Part shown: in pieces, positions 44,162 to 53,922 of the stretch
Numbering within the stretch: the first letter of the stretch is position 1
How the letters are laid out: each line of letters starts with the position of its first letter
Origin: Bacteroidota bacterium
GTDB lineage: Bacteria; Bacteroidota; Bacteroidia; B-17B0; Aurantibacillaceae
Assembly (NCBI GenBank): GCA_016711805.1
Contig: JADJSH010000001.1
Coordinates: 248,001-312,000, forward strand
DNA length: 64,000 nt
Reading direction: 5' to 3'
Position numbers and translations under genes: made by a program
Notes under the pieces: model-generated
Database searches by the model: none
The model's input: only the letters and a program-made list of their open reading frames with translations
What the model was told of the DNA's origin: nothing

Positions 44162-45937
44162 CTACTCAATAATCATTTCATAAGGTAAACGAGCCTGAAC
44201 ACCTTTTAGTTGTAAAACATTTTTAATCTGTTTTACATATAAATAGGTCTCACCTAAATTAGATTTCATAGAGCGCGTTTCCATTTCTTCTTTGGTGTTT
44301 CCTAATAATTCTTGTAAAGGATCTTTTTGTTTAGGTAATTCTAACAACTTGTAATCACTTACTTTAGCTTGTTTAGCCGCGTAAGCAATCGCATCATTAA
44401 TACCGCCTAATTCATCCACTAAATTAATTTTAATAGCATCTGCTCCACTCCATACGCGCCCTTGACCAATACTATCAATGTTGTTTTTAGTAGTTTTACG
44501 ACCAGTAGCCACTTTAGTAATAAACACATCATAAATATGTTCTACACTTTGCTGAATATATTCGTATTCTGCTGGGGTAGCGCCTCTTAAAATAGTTCCT
44601 ACATCACTATGTTTATTTGTGTTTACTGTATCAATCGTAATTCCTAATTTTTCAGATAATGCTTTTTGAGCATTTGGTATCATTCCAAACACACCAATTG
44701 AACCTGTAATGGTATTTGGTTGAGCAAAAATACGATCAGCTGCACAACTAATATAATAACCACCACTAGCAGCTACATCACCCATCGATACAATAAATGG
44801 TTTTGCTTTTTGAGCTAACACAGTTTCTCTCCAAATAACATCTGATGCTAAAGCGCTTCCTCCTGGAGAATTAACACGTAATACAATAGCTTTTACGTCT
44901 TTATCTAAACGGGCATCTTTAATAGCTTTAGCAATACGCTCGCTACCAATTTTTTCGTCATCTCCTTCTCCACTCTCAATTTCACCAACCGCATAAATCA
45001 CTGCAATTTTATTTTTAGATAATTTAGTATTGCTATTAGCCTCCGTATAATCTGTCAATGAAGCAAAAGTGATTTTATCCGTTTCTGCAATGTGAATATT
45101 TTTTTTGATAGCACTAAACACTTCATCTTCGTATTTTAACTCATCAACTAATTTGTACTTTACGGCGTCTTGTGGACTTCTAATAGATAAATTATTTGCC
45201 ATATCATTAATATCTTTTGAAGACATCCCTCTGCTTTTAGCCATGCCATCCACCATGTGGTTCCATAAAGAACCTAAATACGTTTCAACTTGAGCTCTAT
45301 TAGCCTCACTCATTTTATCTAACATAAAAGGCTCAATAGCACTTTTAAATTTACCATGTCTGAAAATTTGAACTTCAACACCCGTTTTTTCTAACATGTT
45401 TTTAAAGAACATCATTTGAGAACTTAATCCTTTTATTTCCAAACCACCTTCTGGATTTAAATATAATTTATCAGCTGTAGTAGCTAAGTAGTAAGCCTTT
45501 TGAGAATACCCCTCAGAATAAGTGTAAATAAACTTCCCTGATTTTTTAAAATCTAATAAAGCGTTACGCACTTCTTCTAAAGTTGCAAAACCTGCAACTG
45601 GATTACTAACTTCTAAGTAAATTCCTTTGATATTTTTATCAGTTTTAGCAAATTTTAAACTCTCAATAATATCACCAATACCTACTGTTCCTTTAGGCAT
45701 AAAAGGACCTAAATCAACATCTCCAAAAGGATTTTTGATGCTACGCTCTTTAATATCACCATCTAAATTAATTTTTAGCACGGTATTTTCTTTAGCAGTA
45801 TAGCCTTTATCCTTTTTCATATTTACAGCATCAGAAAACATACTTGCCACAGATGCAATAACAATTAACGTAATTACAACGCCTGTAATTAAAATCCCTA
45901 AACATGAGCCAAAAAATGCTCCAAAAAATTGTTTCAT
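44162..45937 (-). CDS. sppA: Signal peptide peptidase SppA, 67K type
   Basis: A 591-residue membrane-bound serine protease that degrades cleaved signal peptides. An N-terminal helix anchors it. Two tandem domains follow, as in the 67K form. The catalytic Lys lies in GKFKSAIEPF (near 200, N-terminal domain) and the catalytic Ser in MGDVAASGGYYISC (near 395, C-terminal domain). VNSPGGSALASDVIW and NTITGSIGVFG are the flanking signatures. Divergent from folK. All key residues are present. Confidence 0.95.
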   Translation of the reverse strand: MKQFFGAFFGSCLGILITGVVITLIVIASVASMFSDAVNMKKDKGYTAKENTVLKINLDGDIKERSIKNPFGDVDLGPFMPKGTVGIGDIIESLKFAKTDKNIKGIYLEVSNPVAGFATLEEVRNALLDFKKSGKFIYTYSEGYSQKAYYLATTADKLYLNPEGGLEIKGLSSQMMFFKNMLEKTGVEVQIFRHGKFKSAIEPFMLDKMSEANRAQVETYLGSLWNHMVDGMAKSRGMSSKDINDMANNLSIRSPQDAVKYKLVDELKYEDEVFSAIKKNIHIAETDKITFASLTDYTEANSNTKLSKNKIAVIYAVGEIESGEGDDEKIGSERIAKAIKDARLDKDVKAIVLRVNSPGGSALASDVIWRETVLAQKAKPFIVSMGDVAASGGYYISCAADRIFAQPNTITGSIGVFGMIPNAQKALSEKLGITIDTVNTNKHSDVGTILRGATPAEYEYIQQSVEHIYDVFITKVATGRKTTKNNIDSIGQGRVWSGADAIKINLVDELGGINDAIAYAAKQAKVSDYKLLELPKQKDPLQELLGNTKEEMETRSMKSNLGETYLYVKQIKNVLQLKGVQARLPYEMIIE

Positions 45938-46035
45938 AGTATTATTATTTAATTTATTTAGTTATAAGAATTGATATATTTTCACAACTATGGCTCTAAA
46001 TTAGGTTACTTTCTGTTATTTTTACCAATAATTAT

Positions 46036-46533
46036 ATGAACGTTACGTATTTATGTTTAGGCGGTAATATTGGTGATAGAGAAAAAGCTATTTACCATGC
46101 TTTGTTAGAAATAAGCCAATTAGTGGGGGAAATTACCTCTCAATCAAAAATATATGAAACAGAAGCCTGGGGCGTTGAAAACCAGCAAGCTTACCTCAAC
46201 CAATGTATTGAGGTAAAAACACTTTTAAGTGCGAATGAACTTATAAGCACTCTATTATCTATCGAGCAACATTTGGGTCGTAAACGATCCTTAAACGAAG
46301 TGTATGAGCCAAGAACTATTGATATTGATATTTTATTCTACAATCAAGATATCATAGATAATGAGCAACTAACAGTTCCTCATCCTCGATTGCATTTAAG
46401 GAAATTTGTTTTGATTCCACTAAATGAGATTTGCTCTAACTATTTGCATCCTTTATTAAATAAAAGTATCTTTAATTTGTTAAGCCATTGCGAAGACCAA
46501 TCAGAAGTGAAATTATTTAAATCAGAGCGTTAA
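46036..46533 (+). CDS. folK: 2-amino-4-hydroxy-6-hydroxymethyldihydropteridine pyrophosphokinase
   Basis: A 165-residue HPPK that transfers pyrophosphate from ATP to 6-hydroxymethyl-dihydropterin in folate synthesis. The start CLGGNIGDREKAI, the central RKRSLNEVYEPRTIDIDILFYN (Mg-binding Asp pair) and VPHPRLHLRKFVLIPLNEI are the family signatures. It is the first gene of a five-gene run (folK, deoxynucleoside kinase, OmpA, RluA-type, lipoprotein); the next gene begins 1 bp after its stop. Confidence 0.95.
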   Translation: MNVTYLCLGGNIGDREKAIYHALLEISQLVGEITSQSKIYETEAWGVENQQAYLNQCIEVKTLLSANELISTLLSIEQHLGRKRSLNEVYEPRTIDIDILFYNQDIIDNEQLTVPHPRLHLRKFVLIPLNEICSNYLHPLLNKSIFNLLSHCEDQSEVKLFKSER

Positions 46534-46534
46534 T

Positions 46535-47137
46535 ATGTTTATTTGCATAGAAGGGAATATTGGGTCAGGAAAAAGTACGCTTGCGGAAGCTTTAGCAAAA
46601 AAATTAAAAGCATTCTATTTACCTGAACAGTTTGAAGACAATACGTTGCTGCCATTATTTTACAATGACAATAAAACCTTTGCTTTTCCTACAGAATATT
46701 CATTTTTAATCGACAGACAAAAACAATTAACTAATTATTTTAACTCTATAACAAAAGGAACCATTACTGTTAGCGATTTTCATTTCGATAAATGCTTATG
46801 TTTTGCAAACGCCAATTTATCCTCTAAAGATTTTTCATTTTTCAAAAAGCACTTTAAGCCTTTAAAGAAAACCATCCCAACACCGCAATTAGTTGTGTAT
46901 TTAGATACAACGGCTGATTTACTTGCAAAAAACATTCAAAAACGCGGTAGACTAATTGAAAAGAACTTAAAGAAAAGCTATCTCGAAAAATTAAAGAAAT
47001 CATTAGATAGGTATTACATGATTGATGGAAAAATAAACACATTCGTTCTAATTTTAACCATAAAAGAGTATAACGCCTCTGTTTTAGAAAATTGTTGCAA
47101 AGAAATTATTGAAATTCTAGAGAAAACAAAAAAATAA
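46535..47137 (+). CDS. Deoxynucleoside kinase
   Basis: A 200-residue kinase of the dCK/dGK type, phosphorylating deoxynucleosides for salvage. P-loop IEGNIGSGKSTL (residues 4-15), the substrate-site Glu of LPEQFEDN, the FPTEYSFLIDRQKQL helix, DFHFDKCLCFANANL (DRS-like motif changed to DFHFDK) and the LID QKRGRLIEKNL are visible. Placement beside folK is frequent in Bacteroidota, where both serve precursor supply. Which nucleoside is preferred cannot be told. Confidence 0.9.
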   Translation: MFICIEGNIGSGKSTLAEALAKKLKAFYLPEQFEDNTLLPLFYNDNKTFAFPTEYSFLIDRQKQLTNYFNSITKGTITVSDFHFDKCLCFANANLSSKDFSFFKKHFKPLKKTIPTPQLVVYLDTTADLLAKNIQKRGRLIEKNLKKSYLEKLKKSLDRYYMIDGKINTFVLILTIKEYNASVLENCCKEIIEILEKTKK

Positions 47138-47150
47138 TATATATTTATAT

Positions 47151-49109
47151 ATGCTTATTCAGAGAACTTTATTTTTTATGACGCTTATATTATGCAGCTT
47201 TTTAGCAAAAGCACAATATGATGGCGACCTACAATTTATTGGCAGAAACTTTATAAATAATAAACCCTTAACTAATACTAAAATAAAGGTGGTTAGCAAC
47301 GGTAAAACTATTTCGGAGTTTGACACAAAAAAAGGCAACGATTTTAGAACCAAACTAGATTTCGGAAATGTGTATGATGTCTATTTTATAAATGTCCAAT
47401 GCCAAACCATGTTTATTAGAGTTTATGCGGATGGTGTTCCAGAAGATAAACGTTACATAAAAATGACTTATGCTTTAGATATTCCTTTTTTTGCCAAAGA
47501 TCCTAACCTAATTGACACCATTCAGTTTGATAAACCATTTCACCAAATTATGTTTAATGGCAAATCAAAATTTGTGGATGATACGGTTTACATGAATAAA
47601 TTCATTAAGAACATTTATGCAAAAAAGCCTGTTGTTAAAAAAGATACGACTGCTCCTATTTTAACAACTGAAAAGATAAAAGAATATTTACAACTAGCAG
47701 GTAAGTTAAGTTTAGACAATGACAAAAACACACCACTAAAAAATAAAACAGTAAAATTATTAAATAAAAAAGGAGAAGTTATTTCCACTTCACAAACCAC
47801 TAATCATGGTGCATTTGTGTTTCAGCATATAGATGCCGACGAAGCAGATGGCGTAACAGTTGCGTTAAGCAGTGCAGATAACCCAAACAACGATAAAGTT
47901 AAATTACAAAACACAGAGGGCGAAAAAATAGACGTTGCAAGTGCAAACGCCGATCAAACTTATACCTTTAAATATAAAACTGAGAATGATTTAGTTAAAA
48001 AATTAACGGATAACAGTTTCGGCTTTAATATAGCAGGTAAATTAATAGCCATTAATGGGGCTGATAAAATAGTTGCTTCTGATAAAACCGTTTATTTACT
48101 AAACGAAAAAAACACGGTGATAGCGAAAACAAAAACAAATGTTTTAGGAACCTTCTTATTTCCAAATATTTCTCCAAATCGCGAATATGGTATTGCCTAT
48201 GATAGTGCTGATGCGATTCCAAATTACGTCATGAGTTTATTTACGGTTAAAGATAAATTTGTAAAACGTTTAGATTCCCTATCCAAAAGCAAGTTCGTCT
48301 ATAAATTCATTTCCATTACAGGCAGTTCTTTTAACGATTTTGTAATGGATGATTCCGAATTAAAAATGAACATTAATGGTCGTTTATACGGTAATAACAA
48401 AAACAATCCATTGGCAGACATGAAGGTTTTACTATTAAATGACAAATATGAGACCATTGATTCGGCAACTACAACTAAGGACGGAGATTTTTCATTTAGG
48501 CATTTACCTTACACCAAACAATTACTCATCAATGCCGCCAACGAAAAAAGTATTCTAGAATCGTTTGATAATATTTTAGTATTTGATAACGCTGATAATT
48601 TAATCAAGATTGTATCACAAGTAAAAGGACAAAAATTTAATTACAGACCTTTAGAAACAGAACAATATAGATTTACAGAAGTGTATGTAGATGATCCATG
48701 GTTATCTATTATTGAAAAAGAAAATGCGGATAAAAACAAAGCAGGAGATCAGGCTACCATCATCGAAAATATTTTATTTGAATTCAATAAAGCAGATTTA
48801 CTTGAGCAATCTAAACAAACGTTGGATAAAGTTATTTTAGCGATGAAGAGTAACAAAAAATTTAATATTGAATTAAGCGCCCATAGCGATAGTAAAGGTA
48901 GTGATGCTTATAATTTAAAGTTAAGTCAGCAACGTGCCGAATCATCCAAAAAATACATCATTAGCAAAGGTATTAATGCGGATAGAATTGTAGCTAAAGG
49001 CTATGGTGAGTCTAAATTATTAAACAACTGTGGTAATGATGTGAAATGTAGCGATGATGAACATGCTGTTAACCGTCGTTTAGAATTTAAATTGAACTTT
49101 ACTAAATAA
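47151..49109 (+). CDS. OmpA-family protein with three Cna-B/SdrD-like repeats
   Basis: A 652-residue envelope protein with a signal peptide (LAKAQ). A first beta domain (25-165) is followed by three similar domains of about 85 residues, with hallmarks LKNKTVKLLNKKGEVISTSQTTNHGAFVFQHI (172-), VASDKTVYLLNEKN ... TNVLGTFLFPNI (about 285-) and LADMKVLLLNDKYETID ... TKDGDFSFRHL (about 400-). The OmpA domain (540-650) has ILFEFNKADLLEQS, AHSDSKGSDAYNLKLSQQRAES and KGYGESKLLNNC, so it binds peptidoglycan. Two cysteines near the end could pair. Likely an outer-membrane anchor. Confidence 0.88.
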   Translation: MLIQRTLFFMTLILCSFLAKAQYDGDLQFIGRNFINNKPLTNTKIKVVSNGKTISEFDTKKGNDFRTKLDFGNVYDVYFINVQCQTMFIRVYADGVPEDKRYIKMTYALDIPFFAKDPNLIDTIQFDKPFHQIMFNGKSKFVDDTVYMNKFIKNIYAKKPVVKKDTTAPILTTEKIKEYLQLAGKLSLDNDKNTPLKNKTVKLLNKKGEVISTSQTTNHGAFVFQHIDADEADGVTVALSSADNPNNDKVKLQNTEGEKIDVASANADQTYTFKYKTENDLVKKLTDNSFGFNIAGKLIAINGADKIVASDKTVYLLNEKNTVIAKTKTNVLGTFLFPNISPNREYGIAYDSADAIPNYVMSLFTVKDKFVKRLDSLSKSKFVYKFISITGSSFNDFVMDDSELKMNINGRLYGNNKNNPLADMKVLLLNDKYETIDSATTTKDGDFSFRHLPYTKQLLINAANEKSILESFDNILVFDNADNLIKIVSQVKGQKFNYRPLETEQYRFTEVYVDDPWLSIIEKENADKNKAGDQATIIENILFEFNKADLLEQSKQTLDKVILAMKSNKKFNIELSAHSDSKGSDAYNLKLSQQRAESSKKYIISKGINADRIVAKGYGESKLLNNCGNDVKCSDDEHAVNRRLEFKLNFTK

Positions 49110-49110
49110 C

Positions 49111-49818
49111 ATGTTCCCTGCATCCGAAGTTATTGAAGCCACTCAGATTATTTATGAAGATAATCACTTGATTATTATTAATAAAAAAGCTTCTGAAATT
49201 GTACAAGGAGATAAAACAGGCGACATGCCTTTATCCGAAAAAGTAAAAAACTTTATCAAGCAGCGAGATAATAAACCTGGCAATGTATTTTGCGGCGTTT
49301 GTCATCGTTTAGATAGACCTGTTTCTGGTATCGTCATCTTTGCAAAAACGAGCAAGGCTTTATCTCGTATGAATGAATTATTTCGAGATAAAACCATTCA
49401 AAAAACGTATTGGGCTGTAGTGAAAAATAAACCACCACATATTACTCAACGTTTAACCCATTATTTAATTAAAAACGAGAAAACAAATACCTCTAAAGCT
49501 TTTGCAACTGAGCGCCCCGGAGCTTTAAAGGCGGAGTTATCCTACACACTTATTGCCTCTATCTCAAATTACCATTTACTAGAAATTAATTTATATACGG
49601 GTCGTCATCATCAAATCCGAGCACAATTATCTGCTATTGGCTGCCCCATTAAAGGCGATTTAAAATATGGTTTTGATAGATCCAACCAAACGCCTTTTAT
49701 TCATTTACACTCTTATAAAACGGAGTTTATTCATCCTATTAAACAAGAGCCTATATCTGTAACTTGTAAACCAAGAACGGATGATACCGTTTGGAATGAA
49801 TTAACTAAATTGGTATAA
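49111..49818 (+). CDS. RluA-family pseudouridine synthase
   Basis: A 235-residue enzyme that isomerises uridine in rRNA or tRNA. The catalytic Asp is in HRLDRPVSGIVIFAKTSKAL (about 69-88). IIYEDNHLIIINKKA at the start and TGRHHQIRAQLSAIGCPIKGDLKYG are the other family motifs. There is no N-terminal S4 domain, so it is a short RluA type. The target position cannot be deduced. It starts 1 bp after the OmpA gene stop. Confidence 0.92.
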   Translation: MFPASEVIEATQIIYEDNHLIIINKKASEIVQGDKTGDMPLSEKVKNFIKQRDNKPGNVFCGVCHRLDRPVSGIVIFAKTSKALSRMNELFRDKTIQKTYWAVVKNKPPHITQRLTHYLIKNEKTNTSKAFATERPGALKAELSYTLIASISNYHLLEINLYTGRHHQIRAQLSAIGCPIKGDLKYGFDRSNQTPFIHLHSYKTEFIHPIKQEPISVTCKPRTDDTVWNELTKLV

Positions 49819-49821
49819 AAA

Positions 49822-50088
49822 ATGAAAGCAGTAATTTTCATATTATTTGCAGGAATAATCCTTTGGTCTTGTAAAACCAATAAACAAAGCACAGCCTCTT
49901 CAACAATAGATAATGGATTGATTAAAGATTGTCCGGAAGAGTTAATTAGTAATCAAATGCCTACGCTTGATAAATCAAAAAAAAATTCCAAGTACTACAT
50001 TTATAAAGGCGAACGCAAAGAGATTACAGATTTTGATTCTGTTTGGGTTAGTAAAAACTGCAAGGTAAAAGTAACAATTGTTCAGTAA
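49822..50088 (+). CDS. Small lipoprotein, unknown
   Basis: An 88-residue protein with a lipobox (GIILWSC, Cys 17). The mature part contains KDCPEELISNQMPTLDKS and ISKYYIYKGERKEITDFDSVWVSKNCKVK-like sequence with a pair of Cys. No domain recognised. It closes the folK operon 3 bp after the RluA-type gene and ends 6 bp before the stop of the convergent barrel gene. Confidence 0.72.
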   Translation: MKAVIFILFAGIILWSCKTNKQSTASSTIDNGLIKDCPEELISNQMPTLDKSKKNSKYYIYKGERKEITDFDSVWVSKNCKVKVTIVQ

Positions 50089-50094
50089 TAGTTC

Positions 50095-50721
50095 TTAAAA
50101 CTTTGCTTGTAAACCAAATCCAAAGTTTACACCACCTCCAGTTAAATCTAAAATATCACTTGCGTTAAACAATGTATTTTGAAAATCCATGTTTTTATAA
50201 CTATAATGTACATACGCCAAATTGATAAACATACCGATATGATCCCCAAAATAAAAACGAGGTTGTAAATGCAAATCGTATACTAAACCTCCTCCTTTTG
50301 CGCCAGATATATACTGATCTTTCGCATCCCAATTCATTGTTGAATAGCCAACATTAAATCCAGCTAACATATCTACACGCTTTGATCTTACAAAGTGGGC
50401 ATTAACCAATAACGTGGCATCTAATGCCTTGAATGAAGGCTTTGAATTTGTAACCGTATCTTTTTCCGTAAAATAATCACATAATTGTACTTTTGCGCCA
50501 ATACCTAGCCAATTTAAAACACCACGCTCGTAATGTAAGCTCAACATTTTATTTAGCGCTGGATTTGATTCGGATGTTGGACTCGTTGCAATTTTAGACG
50601 TATAATTATAAAGCCCTAAATCTAAACCAAAGGCAACCACATTCGCGTTTTTTTCAAAGCTCTTTTGTGCATTTACCTGTAATGAAATTATAAGAACTAC
50701 TATAGCTGCAATTTTTTTCAT
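50095..50721 (-). CDS. Outer-membrane beta-barrel protein
   Basis: A 208-residue protein with a signal peptide (cut near VNAQ). The remainder consists of alternating amphipathic strands (VAFGLDLGLYNYTS, WLGIGAKVQLCDY, DMLAGFNVGYSTMNW, MFINLAYVHYSYKN) with a typical C-terminal strand GGGVNFGFGLQAKF ending in Phe. An eight-stranded barrel such as PorT or OmpW is likely. It is 25 bp after the PorE-like gene and probably cotranscribed. Confidence 0.8.
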   Translation of the reverse strand: MKKIAAIVVLIISLQVNAQKSFEKNANVVAFGLDLGLYNYTSKIATSPTSESNPALNKMLSLHYERGVLNWLGIGAKVQLCDYFTEKDTVTNSKPSFKALDATLLVNAHFVRSKRVDMLAGFNVGYSTMNWDAKDQYISGAKGGGLVYDLHLQPRFYFGDHIGMFINLAYVHYSYKNMDFQNTLFNASDILDLTGGGVNFGFGLQAKF

Positions 50722-50746
50722 AATATTTATTTTAATATAAAGATAA

Positions 50747-52795
50747 CTATTTTCCTGTAATTAAAAATTCAGTACGTCTGTTCTTTGCTCTTCCTTCTTC
50801 TGAAGTATTTTCTGCAATTGGTTTATTTGGTCCAAAACCTTTGGCGGTAATACGTTTTCCATCCACCCCTTTTTCTTCTAAATAAGCCTTAACTGTATAA
50901 GCACGATTAGCAGATAAAGCCTCGTTAGCTTTTGCCGCTCCCACATTATCTGTGTGTCCTTGAATTTCAATAGTAATACTCGGATTTTCCGTTAAATATT
51001 CTGCAAACGATTCTAAAACAACAAAGGATTCTTTTTTCAAATCAGCTGAGTTTGTATTGTAATATAAATTATTTAATACAAATGAACTGCCGGCAGCTGC
51101 TTCATTTATTTCTATTTTAACAGGAGTTGGTTGTTTTTCAAAAGTAGCTTCTTTAATACTCACCACTTTTGACGAAAACGCATAATCATCTTTTTTAACC
51201 GTAATTAAAACATCATCTTTCTTTTTTAAATTTATGGCAACCATTGCCGTTCCTTTAGCTGAATCGACAACCGCTAATGTTTTTTCTTTAGTCACCGTGT
51301 TTGTAACTTCAACAGTTGCACCTTCAATTTTATTACCAGATTTATCTTTCATTTCAATATTCATGAAAGTAGTTTCTTGCGGACGAGCTTCTTTATACAA
51401 ATCAAAAGAATATAAATCATACTTCCCCACTCCTTTGCCTTGCATTTTACCTTCATTATATGAAAAGAAATAACCCGTTTTACTGTCAGTACTCACTAAA
51501 AAACCTACATCATCTGCTTCCGTATTTATAGGATAACCAATATTTTCAGCTTCTAACCACTCGCCTTTATCATTTTTACGAATAAAGAAAATATCCATTC
51601 CTCCAAATCCAAAATGACCACCATCTCCTTGACGGTTGGGTCCACTACTAAAATATAAGGTTTCGCTATCTGAATGAATGAATGGTGTTTTTTCATCGCC
51701 TCTTGTATTAATTTTAGGTCCTGCATTTTGTGGCACTCCCCACACTCCTGTTTTAGGATCTTTTTTTGTTACATAAATATCAATGCCACCATAACCACCA
51801 GGTCTGTCACTTGCAAAATATAAGGAATTACCATCCGCACTTAAGGTTGGTTGAGAATCCCAATACACAGGGTGGTTAACGTTAGCGCTTATTTTGCTAA
51901 TATCACTCCAATAATCATCGCCCTCATTCTTACTCATATAAATATCGCAATTAGGTTGAGCGCCTCCTTCAAAACGACTCATGGCAAAATACAATACTTT
52001 GTTGTCAATTGATATTGTACATCCTCCTTGGTTATCATCCGTTGTATTAAATGGAGGCGACATTTGTAAGCCTGCATTAAATAGTCCCGTTTTATCGCGA
52101 GCTGCCACCATAAACGTTTCTTTTTCTCCATCTAAAACCTTAACTGTATTCATTGATTTTAAAGGCACTTTACGAGTAAAGAAACACATTTTATCATCGG
52201 GAGAAATATATGCTAAATACTCATCTGCTTTAGTAGAAATTCCTGTAACAACTTTAGGATCGAAGGGGACAATTTTCTTTTTAAGTTCAGTTTCTTTTTT
52301 AGCAAACTTCACCATCTCTTTTGAGTTGTACATTTGCGTTTCGTATTCTTTACTAAACTTCAATCCATCCTCATCTCTAAACTTAATAAACTGCTGTAAG
52401 TATTTTACAGCCGAATCATTTTTAGCTTCTTCATAATAACTAAATCCAATATAGTAATAAGGTTCTGAATGAATTTGCGGACAAATAGCGATGGCCTTTT
52501 TTAAATATGGAATTGCTGGAGCAATGGATTTATTTTCTAATCGGCAATGAACAATAATTTCTCTTGCCATAAATAAATTAGCCTCTGCAAAATCTGGTTC
52601 TTCTGCTAAACATTCTCTAATAAATGCTAAACGCTCAGGCTTTTTGTATTTCTTTTTATCTGTCGCTTTTTCATAAAGCTTTAAGACCTTTTTGTTATCA
52701 ATTTCCACGCAAAATTTAGAAGAACCTTCCTCTTCATCTTGAGCATAGAATGAAATAGAATAAATTAAAAAAAAGGATAGTATAAGTTTGTTCAT
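50747..52795 (-). CDS. PorE-like OmpA/PD40/TPR outer-membrane protein
   Basis: A 682-residue envelope protein. After the signal peptide, a TPR-like helical part (50-160) is followed by PD40/WD40-like repeats (about 180-440, with LYFASDRPGGYGGIDIYV and LYFSSGPNRQGDG). A carboxypeptidase-regulatory-like domain (470-560, IEMKDKSGNKIEGATVEVTN) and an OmpA domain (575-682, LNNLYYNTNSADLKKES; IQGHTDNVGAAKANEALSANRA) close it. This order is that of PorE, which attaches the T9SS complex to peptidoglycan. Identification as PorE proper, rather than a paralogue, is uncertain. Confidence 0.88.
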   Translation of the reverse strand: MNKLILSFFLIYSISFYAQDEEEGSSKFCVEIDNKKVLKLYEKATDKKKYKKPERLAFIRECLAEEPDFAEANLFMAREIIVHCRLENKSIAPAIPYLKKAIAICPQIHSEPYYYIGFSYYEEAKNDSAVKYLQQFIKFRDEDGLKFSKEYETQMYNSKEMVKFAKKETELKKKIVPFDPKVVTGISTKADEYLAYISPDDKMCFFTRKVPLKSMNTVKVLDGEKETFMVAARDKTGLFNAGLQMSPPFNTTDDNQGGCTISIDNKVLYFAMSRFEGGAQPNCDIYMSKNEGDDYWSDISKISANVNHPVYWDSQPTLSADGNSLYFASDRPGGYGGIDIYVTKKDPKTGVWGVPQNAGPKINTRGDEKTPFIHSDSETLYFSSGPNRQGDGGHFGFGGMDIFFIRKNDKGEWLEAENIGYPINTEADDVGFLVSTDSKTGYFFSYNEGKMQGKGVGKYDLYSFDLYKEARPQETTFMNIEMKDKSGNKIEGATVEVTNTVTKEKTLAVVDSAKGTAMVAINLKKKDDVLITVKKDDYAFSSKVVSIKEATFEKQPTPVKIEINEAAAGSSFVLNNLYYNTNSADLKKESFVVLESFAEYLTENPSITIEIQGHTDNVGAAKANEALSANRAYTVKAYLEEKGVDGKRITAKGFGPNKPIAENTSEEGRAKNRRTEFLITGK

Positions 52796-52875
52796 TGTTT
52801 TATGTTAAAGTTGTCAAGATAAAGTTGCAGAGATAAATATGACTTTATACTTCCTAGTTGATTCTTTTTTTAAAC

Positions 52876-53811
52876 TTACTTTGGTTTATAAACTGGAGTT
52901 TGATTATTAGGTTCAGGTTTTTTAGCATTATCATTTTTATCCTTATCTTTTCTGATATCAATAGCTGGTTCGTATACCCAAACACCTTTTTTCATTGATA
53001 AAGCATCAAAACTACCATCTGGACCATAATACTGAAACTGGCCTTCTAATAATGGATCAGGAGTATTTGGGGCTAAATGACTAAATATAATTTGTTTTCT
53101 ATTAGTGTTATATTTTAATGACATGGCTACTTCGCTAGCATATTCAAACATAATACGTTTAGCAAATTTACCAGGGAATTTAAAAACATCTTTTCCAAAA
53201 ATAGGAGTTCCATCTGGCTTAAAAGATAAGATGTCAATCAATTTGCGTTGCGTTAATTTATCGTTTCCATCCCAGGCAATAAGAGTATAAAAATCGTCGT
53301 CGGATTTTACACAATCTACGTACAACATACCAAACCATTTGCTTGGGTCTGCAACATAATTTTCGGGAGTTTTAACGGATGCTGATTTATCTTGTAATGT
53401 AAACACTTCATACTGTGAAGTTGTTTCTTTTTTAAACATCCCTTTTTTAATGGTTTTAGTATTATTGACTTGTATAAACCCAAAGAAAGCATGTGTTTGA
53501 TCTTCTTTTAGCATATTCCAAGTAATGATTCTAAATTTTTTATCGGGAGCCATTAAGCGCGACACTTCCTTAATACTATCAAATGGATAGAGCATCGATT
53601 TCTCATCCTTCAAAATCACATTCCATAAAGCAATAAATTGTTTATTGGCTTCAAAGCGATTGGCTTCTTTTTTACTAAAAAAAACTCTTGTTTGAATATG
53701 CTTTAAGGAATCTTCTAAGTCAGAATAATACTTCATATCCGATTCAGATAACTGAGCTACAGCCGAAAAGGCAAATGATAGTATGACACTTAAAAAAAAG
53801 AATATTCGCAT
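52876..53811 (-). CDS. Secreted conserved Bacteroidota protein, unknown
   Basis: A 311-residue exported protein (signal peptide to AVAQ). The mature part is mixed alpha/beta; recurring blocks are DSIKEVSRLMAPDKKFRIITWNM, DPSKWFGMLYVDCVKSDDDFYTLIAWDGND and ASEVAMSLKYNTNRKQIIFSHL. The tail is charged and Pro-rich. I recognise it as a family present in related genomes without an assigned function. It is the first gene after the ABC-F gene on the minus strand, separated by a good terminator at 53844. Confidence 0.65.
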   Translation of the reverse strand: MRIFFFLSVILSFAFSAVAQLSESDMKYYSDLEDSLKHIQTRVFFSKKEANRFEANKQFIALWNVILKDEKSMLYPFDSIKEVSRLMAPDKKFRIITWNMLKEDQTHAFFGFIQVNNTKTIKKGMFKKETTSQYEVFTLQDKSASVKTPENYVADPSKWFGMLYVDCVKSDDDFYTLIAWDGNDKLTQRKLIDILSFKPDGTPIFGKDVFKFPGKFAKRIMFEYASEVAMSLKYNTNRKQIIFSHLAPNTPDPLLEGQFQYYGPDGSFDALSMKKGVWVYEPAIDIRKDKDKNDNAKKPEPNNQTPVYKPK

Positions 53812-53843
53812 TGACCTATAACTGATTTGTGAATGGAAAGTTA

Positions 53844-53875
53844 CAGAAAAAAACGCACTCTTTTTGAATGCGTTT
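53844..53875 (-). terminator. Intrinsic terminator of the ABC-F gene
   Basis: On the minus strand AAACGCA/TGCGTTT encloses an 11-nt loop and is followed by a run of T. It lies about 48 bp after the ABC-F stop. Confidence 0.75.
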
Positions 53876-53922
53876 CTTAAAGAATATTAAAAACTCTTCG
53901 ACTCTGCTCAGAGTCCAAAAAT

